Source: Sphingomonadales bacterium | GTDB taxonomy: Bacteria; Pseudomonadota; Alphaproteobacteria; Sphingomonadales; Sphingomonadaceae | Assembly: GCA_027490095.1 (NCBI GenBank) | Contig: JAIXYT010000029.1 | Span: forward strand, 1 to 64,000 | DNA length: 64,000 nucleotides | Direction of reading: 5' to 3' | In this document: one piece after another, positions 8,381 through 16,747 of the stretch | How the letters are laid out: each line of letters opens with the position of its first letter | How positions within the stretch are numbered: position 1 is the first letter of the stretch | Program-made: the position numbers and the translations under genes | Notes under the pieces: generated by a model | What the model saw: the letters and a program-made list of their open reading frames with translations, nothing else | Databases searched by the model: none | Told to the model about the DNA's origin: nothing

Positions 8381-9157
8381 ATGCGCCTATCGTTCAAGCT
8401 TCTGGCCACAACCGCCGTCCTGGCGTTCACGGCGAGCACCGCCAACGCCGTCGCAACCATCCCGGTGCCGGTGCGCGTGATCAGCTTGACGCAAGCAGCG
8501 CAGGGCACGCCGGCCGGCCTGTTCGGCATCGGTCTCAACGGCTTTGTTGACGAGGTGCGTGAGCCGGCGCTTGGCGCTGATCTGTTCCTGCAGCTTGATA
8601 GTGTGGTGAACAGCGGGCGGCGGTGGAACTTCACGGCGCGAATCAGCAACACGTCTGATACCGCCGTGCTGAGCAGCGCGCGGCTCAGCGCCTTCGGCTT
8701 TTCCACGGCGCAGACGCCCACGAGCCTGTTCTTCCAGCCGCTGACGTCCGTCAATTTCAGCAGCAGCATTTTCGGTGTCGTTGCCGCCAACAATTCGGCG
8801 GTCGGCCTTCCCTTTCCGGAATTCGCGCGTGGCCCGCAAGTGTGTTTCAAGGCCGGCGGCGCCTCTAACAACTGTGCCGGAGCCGTCGGTGGCGGGCTGG
8901 CTGCCGGCGCGCCAACCCACACGATGACATTTGCCCTCAACTTTCGGGACGAAGTGACCTCGCTCAATCTTTTCAATTTTGTCGCGCGCTACCAGTCGAT
9001 CAGCGGCACCGGCGCGAACGGCGCCATCTATGATGATGCATCGGGTGTCGGTTATGCTGATGTTGTGCCCGAACCGGCAAGCTGGGCGATGCTGATCGCT
9101 GGCTTTGGCTTGGTTGGCATGGCGGCACGTCGGCGGCGGACGGCGGTTTCGGCCTGA
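8381..9157 (+). CDS. PEP-CTERM (PEPxxWA type) exported protein
   Basis: A 258-residue secreted protein. Signal peptide: MRLSFKLLATTAVLAFTAS, cleavage near ANA-VA (residue 22). The C-terminus is a classic exosortase sorting signal: PEPASWAMLIAGFGLVGM (from about residue 230) followed by the basic tail AARRRR. The PEP motif is recognised by exosortase, the hydrophobic helix spans the membrane and the Arg cluster stays inside. Start 8381 is preferred because GAGGGG precedes it. The middle is Ser/Asn/Thr-rich with no recognised domain. The gene lies inside the tRNA-Asn element, whereas the only exosortase in the window (xrtV) is chromosomal at 27.5-28.4 kb. Confidence 0.88.
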   Translation: MRLSFKLLATTAVLAFTASTANAVATIPVPVRVISLTQAAQGTPAGLFGIGLNGFVDEVREPALGADLFLQLDSVVNSGRRWNFTARISNTSDTAVLSSARLSAFGFSTAQTPTSLFFQPLTSVNFSSSIFGVVAANNSAVGLPFPEFARGPQVCFKAGGASNNCAGAVGGGLAAGAPTHTMTFALNFRDEVTSLNLFNFVARYQSISGTGANGAIYDDASGVGYADVVPEPASWAMLIAGFGLVGMAARRRRTAVSA

Positions 9158-9180
9158 TCCGGGTTTTCTGACTGAACGGA

Positions 9181-9204
9181 GGGCGGCGGGGCGACCTGCC
9201 GCCC
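9181..9204 (+). terminator. Terminator hairpin after the PEP-CTERM gene
   Basis: GGGCGGC (9181-9187) and GCCGCCC (9198-9204) form a 7-bp stem with a 10-base loop, followed by TTCTC. It lies 24 bases after the stop codon. The remaining bases up to the att copy at 9526 hold no convincing gene or other signal that I can see. Confidence 0.5.
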
Positions 9205-9525
9205 TTCTCATGTCTGCCGCCCCATTCCCAATACTCAAGCGCATGGCGGGCCGCCCGCTCTATGGCGACCCCGCCCTGGGGCGGGTCAAAAGTCTGGGGA
9301 TGGACCTGTGGCAACCGCGCGGGTTTCGCGTTTAAATCGCTAACCCACATTTTCTCAGGCGCGCAGGCGCGCGCGAGACGAAAAATGCGACGAACCGTTG
9401 AGGCTGGCAATCCGCCCGTTTCCGTCTGAAACCGCCTCCAGCCGCCTCCATTTTGGGGGAACATTTGGGGGAACGAGCCGAAATCCCCCGAAAGGGGATG
9501 TTTGATTTCAATGCTTTATGGTGCT

Positions 9526-9546
9526 TCGCTGGCTCCCCGGGCAGGA
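9526..9546 (+). repeat. tRNA-proximal attachment-site copy, 21 bp
   Basis: Exact copy of 3626-3646. It covers the last 17 bases of tRNA-Asn plus 4 bases beyond it, so the tRNA stays functional after integration. Confidence 0.8.
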
Positions 9547-9604
9547 TTCGAACCTGCGACCGTCCGATTAACAGTCGGATGCTCTACCGCTGAGCTACCG
9601 AGGA
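9530..9604 (-). tRNA. tRNA-Asn (GTT)
   Basis: A 75-base cloverleaf on the minus strand from TCCTCGG at 9604 to an encoded CCA at 9530-9532. The acceptor stem TCCTCGG pairs with the 3' strand, the anticodon loop CTGTTAA gives anticodon GTT, and the T arm contains GGTTCGAATCC. It is the integration site of the 3626-9546 element. Confidence 0.95.
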
Positions 9605-9805
9605 AGAACCAAAGCGAGGCGGGGCCTCTAGCGCGGTGTTGCGCCGGTTGCAAGCGGGGGCCGGATGGCTCTCAGGGCGTCTGCCGTTTCGCACCGCGAT
9701 CACCGGCCGGACGCTCAGCCGCCGAAGCACCGGGGCGTCCCCGGCTGGGGGCGCGCGGTCGTGCAGCGTTGACGGCACGGCCAGGGGCGTGCTGGCGTGG
9801 CGGAC

Positions 9806-10705
9806 ATGCGCTTTCACTTCCATCCCGGCTATGTGGCCCCGCTGCCGGCCGGGCACCGCTTTCCCATGAGCAAGTATGAAACGACCCGCGACGCACTTGT
9901 TGCAGCGGGGATCGTCCCGGTGGCGCCCGAGGAAGCGCCGCGGGACCTGCTCCTGACGGCGCATGCGCCGGCCTACGTCGATGCGGTGCTTGCCTCCGCC
10001 GTGGACCCGGCGATCGAGCGCCGGATCGGCTTTGCCGTCACGCCCGAGGTCTCGCGCCGGTCGCGGCTGTCGGTCGGCGGCACCTTTGCTGCTGCCCTTC
10101 ACGCGCTTGCGCATGGCTTTGCCGCCAATGTGGCCGGGGGCTCGCATCACGCGATGCCCGACGGCGGTGCGGGCTATTGCGTTCTCAACGACCTTGCGAT
10201 CACGGCGGCGGGGCTGCTGCGCGCCGGCCGGGTGCAGCGCGTGCTGATCCTCGATCTCGATGTGCACCAGGGGGACGGCACGGCGGCGTGCCTGGCGGGC
10301 GTGGCGGGCGCCTTCCCCTTCTCGATCCATGCCGAGCGCAACTTCCCGGCGCGCAAGGTGCAGGGCTGGCGCGACATCGGCCTGCCGGACGGCACGGACG
10401 ATGCGCGCTACCTGGAGACGCTGTCGGATGCCCTGCCGGGGTGTTTTGCGGAGGCGCGGCCCGATCTCGTGCTGGTGCAGGCCGGCGTAGACCCGCACGC
10501 CGACGACAGGCTCGGGCGGCTGGCGCTGAGCGACGAGGGACTGGTGGCGCGCGACGCGCTGGTGCGGCAGGCGTGCCTCTCCGCCGGCGTGCCCTGCGCG
10601 GCGACCCTGGGCGGCGGCTATGACCCCGATGTCCGGAGGCTGGGCCTGCGCCATGCGCGAAGCCTGCTGACTCTGGCCGGGCTGCCCGCGCCAGCCATGC
10701 CCTGA
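9806..10705 (+). CDS. Class IV histone-deacetylase-like protein (HDAC11/acetoin-utilisation family)
   Basis: A 299-residue zinc-dependent deacetylase-fold enzyme. Family motifs appear in order: FHPGYVAPLPAGHRFPMSKY at the N-terminus, GGSHHAMPDGGAGYCVLND (His-His catalytic pair), ILDLDVHQGDGTA (Asp and His zinc ligands), GVDPHADDRLGRLALS and LGGGYDPDV near the end. Bacterial members act on small acetylated amines or acetyl-lysine; the substrate here is unknown. GTG 9797 is an alternative start, but MRFHFHPG matches the family. It stands alone between tRNA-Asn and the kor operon. Confidence 0.9.
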   Translation: MRFHFHPGYVAPLPAGHRFPMSKYETTRDALVAAGIVPVAPEEAPRDLLLTAHAPAYVDAVLASAVDPAIERRIGFAVTPEVSRRSRLSVGGTFAAALHALAHGFAANVAGGSHHAMPDGGAGYCVLNDLAITAAGLLRAGRVQRVLILDLDVHQGDGTAACLAGVAGAFPFSIHAERNFPARKVQGWRDIGLPDGTDDARYLETLSDALPGCFAEARPDLVLVQAGVDPHADDRLGRLALSDEGLVARDALVRQACLSAGVPCAATLGGGYDPDVRRLGLRHARSLLTLAGLPAPAMP

Positions 10706-10799
10706 GTGCATGCCGACAGGCACGAAAAACCCGCTTGGAGAGCGGACACCGACAGGCGTAAGGTTTCTGCAATCAAGAACGGCACGGAAGCGAGTTCGA

Positions 10800-12731
10800 A
10801 TGGCGACAGCCGCAAAGGCGCCCCCCGGCAGCAATGCCCCGAAGTCGGGCGTCGGAGAGACGGGCGCGGACAAGACCGGCGCAAAGGTGGAAACGGTCCA
10901 GCGGGAATCGGTGGTGGTGCGCTTCGCTGGCGACAGCGGCGACGGGATGCAGCTGACGGGCGGGCAATTCACCCTCTCGACCGCGCTTGCCGGCAACGAC
11001 CTCGCCACCTTCCCCGACTTCCCGGCGGAGATCCGGGCGCCGCAGGGCACGCTGTTCGGGGTTTCGGCCTTCCAGATCCACTTCGGCTCCAGCCGGATCG
11101 ACACCGCAGGCGACCAGCCCGACGTGCTTGTCGCGATGAACCCGGCCGCGCTGAAGACCAACCTGCCCTCGCTTCGCAAGGGCGGCCTCGTGATTGCCGA
11201 CACCGGCGAATTCGGCGAGCGCAACCTCAAGAAGGCGCATTACGAGGCGAACCCGCTGGAGGACGGCAGCCTTGCCCCCTACCAGCTGCTCGCCTTCGAC
11301 GTCTCGAAGCAAACGCTGGAAAGCGTGAAGGAGTTCGGCCTCGGCAACAAGGACGCGCTGCGCTGCAAGAACATGTGGACGCTGGGTCTGGCGCTCTGGA
11401 TGTTCGGCCGCAAGCGCGCGCCCATCATCGACTGGCTGAAGGTGAAGTTCGGCTCCAACGAGCTGCTGCGCGAGGCGAACATCGCGGCGCTGAACGCGGG
11501 CCACGCCTATGGCGAGACCGCCGAGCTGTCGGGACCACTCAAGCAGTTCCGTCTGGAACCGGCCGATGCCGAGCCCGGTCTCTACCGCACCATCACCGGC
11601 GCCGACGCGCTGGCGCTGGGGCTGGTGGCGGGCGCCAAGCTGTCGGGCCTGCCGATGTTCTTCGGCGGCTATCCGATCACGCCGGCGTCCGCGATCCTGC
11701 ACGCGCTGGCCCGCCTGCGCGAATTCGACGTGACGACCTTCCAGGCCGAGGACGAGATTGCCGCGATTGGCGCGACGATCGGCGCCGCCTATGCCGGCAG
11801 CCTTGCGGTCACCTCCTCGTCGGGGCCGGGCATCGCGCTCAAGTCCGAGGCGATGGGCCTTGCCGTCATGACCGAACTTCCGCTGGTGATCATCAACTCG
11901 CAGCGCGGCGGCCCCTCCACCGGCCTTCCCACAAAGACCGAGCAGTCGGATCTCTACCAGGCCGTCTATGGCCGCAACGGGGACTGCCCGATGCCGGTCC
12001 TGGCAGCGCGCAGCCCATCCGACTGTTTCGATGTCGCAATCGAGGCGTGCCGCATCGCGCTCGAATACATGACGCCGGTGATGCTGCTGACGGACGGCTA
12101 CATCGCCAACGCCGCCGAGCCCTGGAAGGTGCCGGAGGCGCACGACTATCAGCCTTTCCCCGTGCACTTCCACGAGGAGATGCCCGAAACCGGGAAGCTC
12201 AACCCCTACATGCGCGACCCCGAGACGCTGAAGCGCGTGTGGGTGAAGCCCGGCACCCGCGGCCTGATGCACCGCATCGGCGGCATCGAGAAGGGCTATG
12301 ACAGCGGCAACATCGATTACAGCGACAGCAACCACCAGCGCATGACCGACACCCGCAAGGCCAAGATCGACGGCGTTGCCCGCACCATCCCGGCGCAGAC
12401 GGTCGAAGTCGGCAACGAACACGGCCCGCTGGTCGTGGTCGGCTGGGGCTCCACCTATGGCCCGATCCGCCAGGCAGTCGAGCATGTGCGCAACCAGGGC
12501 CACGACGTGGCGCACATCCACCTGCGCCACATCTGGCCGCTCCCTTCGAACTTGGGCGAGCTGCTGAAGCGCTATGACCGGATCCTGGTGCCGGAAATGA
12601 ACACCGGCCAGCTGAAGACCCTGCTGCGCGACCAGTTCCTGGTCGACGCAAGGCCGCTCAACAAGGTGTCGGGCCAGCCCTTCCGCATCGCGGAGATCGA
12701 GGCGGCCATATTGGGGATGCTGAATTCGTGA
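10800..12731 (+). CDS. korA: 2-oxoacid:ferredoxin oxidoreductase, fused gamma-alpha subunit
   Basis: A 643-residue subunit of a KorAB-type enzyme that oxidatively decarboxylates 2-oxoglutarate (or a related 2-oxoacid) to the acyl-CoA, reducing ferredoxin. The N-terminal gamma domain (about residues 35-200) has RFAGDSGDGMQLTGGQF and FPAEIRAPQGT. The alpha domain follows, with GGYPITPASAILHALA, FQAEDEIAAIGATIGAAYAG and TSSSGPGIALKSEAMG. Start 10800 follows an ORF extension without family similarity. It is the first gene of a three-gene unit in which each junction is a 4-nt overlap. Confidence 0.93.
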   Translation: MATAAKAPPGSNAPKSGVGETGADKTGAKVETVQRESVVVRFAGDSGDGMQLTGGQFTLSTALAGNDLATFPDFPAEIRAPQGTLFGVSAFQIHFGSSRIDTAGDQPDVLVAMNPAALKTNLPSLRKGGLVIADTGEFGERNLKKAHYEANPLEDGSLAPYQLLAFDVSKQTLESVKEFGLGNKDALRCKNMWTLGLALWMFGRKRAPIIDWLKVKFGSNELLREANIAALNAGHAYGETAELSGPLKQFRLEPADAEPGLYRTITGADALALGLVAGAKLSGLPMFFGGYPITPASAILHALARLREFDVTTFQAEDEIAAIGATIGAAYAGSLAVTSSSGPGIALKSEAMGLAVMTELPLVIINSQRGGPSTGLPTKTEQSDLYQAVYGRNGDCPMPVLAARSPSDCFDVAIEACRIALEYMTPVMLLTDGYIANAAEPWKVPEAHDYQPFPVHFHEEMPETGKLNPYMRDPETLKRVWVKPGTRGLMHRIGGIEKGYDSGNIDYSDSNHQRMTDTRKAKIDGVARTIPAQTVEVGNEHGPLVVVGWGSTYGPIRQAVEHVRNQGHDVAHIHLRHIWPLPSNLGELLKRYDRILVPEMNTGQLKTLLRDQFLVDARPLNKVSGQPFRIAEIEAAILGMLNS

Positions 12732-13048
12732 TTGGAGCCAAGGGCAATAGGGGCTCATGGTTCGCTGAAGTTGATGGCGAAAGATTGCCCTGTGTGCATC
12801 TGCATTGGCTAAATGGTGGTCGCTACGAAGACCCTGGCTGCATGCCGAACGTCGGACGATGGCCAAAGTTCATTCGGGCAATACGTGATGGGCAGCGGGT
12901 GTTGGTGACCGACGGCCAGGTGATCCTGAAGCCTGGCACCAAGAGCGGAAAAGCCTTTGCACGCAAGGTCTATCTCTACGTCGCCGACGTCGAAAATGTG
13001 GAAGCAGATGACTCGAGCCTACGCTTCCGTGTGAAAGCAACAAGATGA
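12728..13048 (+). CDS. Unknown small protein inside the kor operon
   Basis: A 106-residue protein starting at a GTG that overlaps the korA stop (GTGA) and ending in a 4-nt overlap with korB (ATGA). No family is recognised. It has a compact alpha/beta look with aromatic-rich GNRGSWFAEVDGERLP and basic FARKVYLYVADVENVEAD; no signal peptide or membrane helix. Base composition is plainly lower in GC than in either kor gene. Korarchaeal or bacterial kor operons normally have korA directly followed by korB, so this looks like an acquired insertion that kept translational coupling. Function unknown. Confidence 0.7.
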   Translation: MIGAKGNRGSWFAEVDGERLPCVHLHWLNGGRYEDPGCMPNVGRWPKFIRAIRDGQRVLVTDGQVILKPGTKSGKAFARKVYLYVADVENVEADDSSLRFRVKATR

Positions 13049-14070
13049 ACGAAGTGACCAAGATCGTCCCCGCGTCCAAGCCCGATGACTGGGCGTCGGA
13101 CCAGGAAGTCCGCTGGTGCCCCGGCTGCGGGGACTATGCGATCCTGAAGGCGGTGCAGCGCACAATGCCCGAACTCGGCGTCGAGCCGCACAACACCGTC
13201 TTCATCTCGGGGATCGGCTGCTCCAGCCGCTTCCCCTATTACATGGAGACCTACGGCTTCCACACCATACACGGCCGCGCGCCCACCATCGCGACGGGCG
13301 TGAAGCTTGCGAACCCCGATCTCGACGTGTGGATCATCACCGGCGACGGCGACGGATTGTCGATCGGCGGCAACCACATGCTGCACCTCGTTCGCCGCAA
13401 CCTCGACTGCCAGGTGCTGCTGTTCAACAACGAGATCTACGGCCTCACCAAGGGGCAATATTCGCCCACCTCGCGCACCGGCACGCGCTCGCCCACCTCG
13501 CCGGCAGGTTCGCTCGAACGGCCGGTGAAGCCCTGCGCCTTCGCGCTCGGGGCCGGGGGCCGCTTCGTCGCGCGCACCATCGACACCGCGCAGAAGCACA
13601 TGCCCGAGGTGCTGAAGCGCGCCCACGGCCACAAGGGCACCAGCTTCGTCGAGATCTACCAGAATTGCGTCGTCTACAACGACGGCGCCTTCGAGCAGTT
13701 CACCGACAAGAAGTCGGCCGCGGTCACTCAGATCTGGCTGGAACATGGCAAGCCGATGCTGTTCGCGGGCGGCACCAAGGGCCTGCATCTCAACCGCGAG
13801 AGCCTGCGGGTCGAGGTGGTCGATGTGGTGGACGGCGACGTGTCCGAGGTGATCGTCCACGACGAAACCAACAAGGCCGTCGCCTCCATGCTGATCGACA
13901 TGCCCTTCCCCGAATTCCCGGTTGCGCTGGGCGTGCTCTATTGCGACCCCGCCACCAGCTTCGACACAGCCATGGCAGAGCAGGCCGAACGCGTGGTCGG
14001 CGACAAGGTTGCCGATTTCAACGCGCTGCTCAGGCGTGGCCAGAGCTGGGAAGTGAAGGGGGAGCGCTGA
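13045..14070 (+). CDS. korB: 2-oxoacid:ferredoxin oxidoreductase beta subunit
   Basis: A 341-residue TPP-binding subunit. The motif WCPGCGDYAILKAVQ near residue 26 and GIGCSSRFPYYMETYGFHT are typical. The TPP/Mg signature is GDGDGLSIGGNHMLHLVRRN, then FNNEIYGLTKGQYSPTS. Together with the gamma-alpha subunit it forms the complete catalytic pair. No separate ferredoxin-type delta subunit is present, as expected for the KorAB class. Confidence 0.94.
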   Translation: MNEVTKIVPASKPDDWASDQEVRWCPGCGDYAILKAVQRTMPELGVEPHNTVFISGIGCSSRFPYYMETYGFHTIHGRAPTIATGVKLANPDLDVWIITGDGDGLSIGGNHMLHLVRRNLDCQVLLFNNEIYGLTKGQYSPTSRTGTRSPTSPAGSLERPVKPCAFALGAGGRFVARTIDTAQKHMPEVLKRAHGHKGTSFVEIYQNCVVYNDGAFEQFTDKKSAAVTQIWLEHGKPMLFAGGTKGLHLNRESLRVEVVDVVDGDVSEVIVHDETNKAVASMLIDMPFPEFPVALGVLYCDPATSFDTAMAEQAERVVGDKVADFNALLRRGQSWEVKGER

Positions 14071-14124
14071 GCCGACGGTCGGCGGGTTCCGGCACCAGGG
14101 TCTGAATTCCGGAAGGGACAGTCA

Positions 14125-15153
14125 GTGCGCTTTGCGTCGGACAGGGATATCGAACGCCGCGCCTTCCTGATGGCGGCGGCGGGGCTGATGGCCCTGCCTG
14201 CCCTCGCGGCACAGCAGGCCCCGCCCAGGGGCGCCAACCCGCGCCGCATCACGGGCGTCACGGCCTGCCCTGTTCCCGCTGTCGAGAAGAAGGTGCCGAC
14301 CAGCGGCGGCCAGCTCTATGCGCGGGCCAACGGCCCGTCGGACGGAGACAAGCTCCCGATCGTCTTCCTGCATGGCGGGCCGGGCGGCTCGCACCTGGGG
14401 ATGGTCGGCGCCCTGCCGCTGGCCGACACGCGGCCCGTCATCCTCTATGACCAGCTGGATTGCGGCTATTCGGACCGGCCGGGGGACCGGGCGAACTGGA
14501 CGGTGGAGCGCTTCACCTCGGAGATCGACTCCATCCGCGAGGCGTTCGGGCTCGAGCAGTTCCACCTGTCGGGCACAAGCTGGGGCGGGACCCTGGCGCT
14601 GGAATATGCCGCACGCCGGCCGAAGGGCCTCGAGAGCCTGATCCTGCTGAGCCCGCTCGTCTCCACCCGGTCGTGGCTCGCGGATGCGCAGGTCTACATC
14701 GACCAGCTGCCGGCCGAACACCAGCAGGCGATCGCCGAGGCGCGGCGGACCGGCAACTACGACGCCGATGCCTTCATGGAGGCCGACCTCTTCTATGTCC
14801 GCCGGCACCTCTCGCGGGAGAAGCTGTCGCCGCTGCATCTGGCCTGCCAGGGCCGAAAGGACGAGCTGTTCAACCTCGACCTCTACATGGCGATGTGGGG
14901 GCCGAGCGAGTTCGTGGTGACCGGCACGCTGGGCTATTACGACGGCGAGCACCTGCTGCCGCTGGTCGAGGTGCCGACCCTGCTGGTCGGGGGCGAATAT
15001 GACGAGGCACGGCCCTCGACGCTGAGGGAGTTCGCCCGCCGGATGCCGGATGCGACCTACAGGATGGTGCCCGGATCCGGCCACTGGGTGGAGAACGATC
15101 GCCCGGTCGAGCACAACAAGCTGCTGCGGGACTGGCTGGCCGATCGGGCCTGA
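14125..15153 (+). CDS. Tat-exported proline iminopeptidase-like alpha/beta hydrolase (S33)
   Basis: A 342-residue protein. The N-terminus DIERRAFLMAAAGLMALPAL carries a twin-arginine-like export signal. The fold motifs are the oxyanion HGGPGGSHLGM, the nucleophile elbow GTSWGGTLALEYAARRP, an acid around GEYDEARPST and the catalytic His in GSGHWVEND. These fit the proline iminopeptidase/tricorn-associated S33 family, which removes N-terminal residues from peptides. The GTG start at 14125 has GGAAGGGA 6-13 bases upstream. Confidence 0.85.
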   Translation: MRFASDRDIERRAFLMAAAGLMALPALAAQQAPPRGANPRRITGVTACPVPAVEKKVPTSGGQLYARANGPSDGDKLPIVFLHGGPGGSHLGMVGALPLADTRPVILYDQLDCGYSDRPGDRANWTVERFTSEIDSIREAFGLEQFHLSGTSWGGTLALEYAARRPKGLESLILLSPLVSTRSWLADAQVYIDQLPAEHQQAIAEARRTGNYDADAFMEADLFYVRRHLSREKLSPLHLACQGRKDELFNLDLYMAMWGPSEFVVTGTLGYYDGEHLLPLVEVPTLLVGGEYDEARPSTLREFARRMPDATYRMVPGSGHWVENDRPVEHNKLLRDWLADRA

Positions 15154-15207
15154 GTTGCCGCGGGGGAAATCGCGCGTTCATCGCGTAAGGGTCTACATGA
15201 GGCCCGG

Positions 15208-15798
15208 ATGCATGCCCTGTTGAACCCCGCGAACGACGCCATGGTTGCGGCCGATGCTGCGACCCTGCTCGTGCTGCGCGCCGGTTCGGGCGATGCGCGG
15301 GCCTTTGCAGAACTCGCCCGACAGCTCGCCCGCCCGGCGCTTGCGCAGTGCATCCGCATCCTCGACGATCGCCAACTGGCCGAGGATGCCGTGCAGGAGG
15401 CGCTGACCCGGCTGTGGCGCGAGGCCGGCCGCTTCGATCCCGCGCGCGGCAGCTTTGCGGGCTGGTGGCGGCGGATGCTGATGAACTGCGCGCTGGACGG
15501 CCGGCGGCGCCTGCGCCCGGCAGCCGCGCTCGACGAGGCAGCCGAGATCGCGGACAGAGAGCCGACCCCGGCAAGGGCGGCGGAGCGCGCGGACCTTGCC
15601 GCCCGCGTGCAGGCGGCAGCCGCCGAACTGCCCGAGCGGCAGCGTGCCGCCCTTGCCCTGTTCCACGGCGAGGGGCTGAGCATGCAGGAAATCGCCGATG
15701 CGCTGGAGACCAGCGAGAAGGCCGTGGAGGGGCTGCTGCTGCGCGGCCGCGCGGCCCTGAAGACGAAACTGATGGACCTGAAGGACGACATGCAATGA
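15208..15798 (+). CDS. ECF-type RNA polymerase sigma factor
   Basis: A 196-residue group IV sigma factor. Region 2: DDRQLAEDAVQEALTRLWRE then RGSFAGWWRRMLMNCALD. Region 4: LPERQRAALALFHGEGLSMQ, then EIADALETSEKAVEGLLLRG, an HTH for -35 recognition. Met at 15241 is an alternative start. It overlaps the next gene by 4 nt (ATGA), the usual layout for a sigma factor and its membrane regulator. Confidence 0.9.
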   Translation: MHALLNPANDAMVAADAATLLVLRAGSGDARAFAELARQLARPALAQCIRILDDRQLAEDAVQEALTRLWREAGRFDPARGSFAGWWRRMLMNCALDGRRRLRPAAALDEAAEIADREPTPARAAERADLAARVQAAAAELPERQRAALALFHGEGLSMQEIADALETSEKAVEGLLLRGRAALKTKLMDLKDDMQ

Positions 15799-16181
15799 GC
15801 GACCGCCCGACCCTCGATGCGGCAATTGCCGCCTGGGCGACCACCGAGCCTGCGGGCGCGGGGGATGACGCCGCGCTCGCGCGTATTCTTGGACATGCCG
15901 AGACGATCGCAACCCAAGGAGCGCCCCCTGCTCCATCGCGTGCCGGGTGGTTCCGGCCCAAGCCCGGCTGGATGCTGGGAGGGGCGCTTGCGGCCTCCTT
16001 TGCAATCGCCCTGCTGCTCGCGCCCAACCCGCAAGCAGCGCCGGGCGAGGCCGAGGTGGTGCTTGCAAGTGCAGGCGACGTCGCGGGGGGATCGGTGAAG
16101 CTGGCAGAGGCGGAGAGCGGCACGAGCGCCACCTTCGCCCTGCTCTACACCCCGACAGTCGAAGAGGAATATCAACTGTGA
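15795..16181 (+). CDS. Single-pass membrane protein, candidate anti-sigma factor
   Basis: A 128-residue protein with a short cytoplasmic N-terminus (about 55 residues), one transmembrane helix (GWMLGGALAASFAIALLLAP, about residues 58-77) and a periplasmic tail. Position directly after the ECF sigma gene, 4-nt overlaps on both sides and topology all fit an anti-sigma factor. No HxxxCxxC zinc motif is present. Assignment is contextual. Confidence 0.65.
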   Translation: MSDRPTLDAAIAAWATTEPAGAGDDAALARILGHAETIATQGAPPAPSRAGWFRPKPGWMLGGALAASFAIALLLAPNPQAAPGEAEVVLASAGDVAGGSVKLAEAESGTSATFALLYTPTVEEEYQL

Positions 16182-16702
16182 AGACCCTGATTGCTGCAAC
16201 CCTTGCCCTGCTGGCGGCCCCCGTGCTCGCCCAGGCGGCCAGCCCGGCCCCGCCGGCCGGCGCCGAAGCCCCGCGCGCCGGCGCCTACGGCAAGCGCATG
16301 AACCGGCACGACATGTGGGCGAACGTCTCGCCCGAGGGCCGCGCCATCCTTCGCGAGACGATGCGCGGTGACCCCAAGGACCGCGAGGCGATCAAGGCCT
16401 CGCGCGACCGGATCAACGCAATCGTCGGCGCCGAGAAGCTTGATGTCGCCGCGTTGCGCAAGGCGATGGCAGCCGAGCGCCGGCTGGTCGATGCCCAGCA
16501 TGCCAACCGCCAGGCCAGCATGCTGGCCGCCATCCAGAAGCTGTCGCCGGCCGACCGCAAGGCCTTTGCCGAGGATGCCCGACGCGCCCGCGCCGATGTT
16601 GAGGCGCGAACGGCCCAGTGGCGCAAGCGCGCCCAGGGCGGGCAACGCATGCCCGACATGCCGCCACCCCCGCCGCCGGCACCCGGCACGGGCATTGAGT
16701 GA
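16178..16702 (+). CDS. Spy/CpxP-like periplasmic protein (heavy-metal resistance/sensor family)
   Basis: A 174-residue exported protein from a GTG overlapping the previous stop (GTGA). Signal peptide: KTLIAATLALLAAPVLAQA. The mature part is almost all helix and rich in Ala, Arg and Lys, with LDVAALRKAMAAERRLVDAQ and LSPADRKAFAEDARRAR, like the long helices of Spy/CpxP/CnrX-type envelope-stress proteins. It ends in a Pro-rich tail. As the third gene of the sigma/anti-sigma unit it may be the periplasmic sensor or a chaperone output. Confidence 0.65.
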   Translation: MKTLIAATLALLAAPVLAQAASPAPPAGAEAPRAGAYGKRMNRHDMWANVSPEGRAILRETMRGDPKDREAIKASRDRINAIVGAEKLDVAALRKAMAAERRLVDAQHANRQASMLAAIQKLSPADRKAFAEDARRARADVEARTAQWRKRAQGGQRMPDMPPPPPPAPGTGIE

Positions 16703-16710
16703 GATCCTTC

Positions 16711-16735
16711 GGGGCCGCCCGAGCAGGGCGGCCCC
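16711..16735. terminator. Bidirectional terminator between convergent genes
   Basis: GGGGCCGCCC (16711-16720) and GGGCGGCCCC (16726-16735) form a perfect 10-bp stem with a GAGCA loop. It sits between the stop of the Spy/CpxP-like gene and the stop of the TonB receptor gene. Confidence 0.65.
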
Positions 16736-16747
16736 GCCGATGACGGA

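Larger units (their letters stand above)
3626..9546. mobile_element. Integrative element in the 3' end of tRNA-Asn, about 5.9 kb
   Basis: The 21-bp sequence that forms the 3' end of tRNA-Asn at 9526-9546 is repeated exactly at 3626-3646. Between the two copies are a P4-type tyrosine integrase next to the distal copy, an unknown protein, an AlpA/excisionase-like protein, a small ORF, a RepA-like ATPase, a primase/Toprim gene (frameshifted) and a PEP-CTERM protein. Integration into a tRNA 3' end with regeneration of the tRNA is the established habit of this integrase family. No capsid, packaging or conjugation genes are seen, so it is a small mobilisable or satellite-like element. The first genes look lower in GC than the chromosome around them. 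Confidence 0.85.

Noticed and set aside
9502-9879. Plus-strand ORF with APRAGFEPATVRL
   Set aside because: This is the familiar false translation across a reverse-strand tRNA (here tRNA-Asn), not a protein.
10773-12866. A 697-codon minus-strand ORF opposite korA
   Set aside because: It is the antisense shadow of a GC-rich gene; korA has full family motifs and the antisense product is low-complexity His/Arg/Gly.
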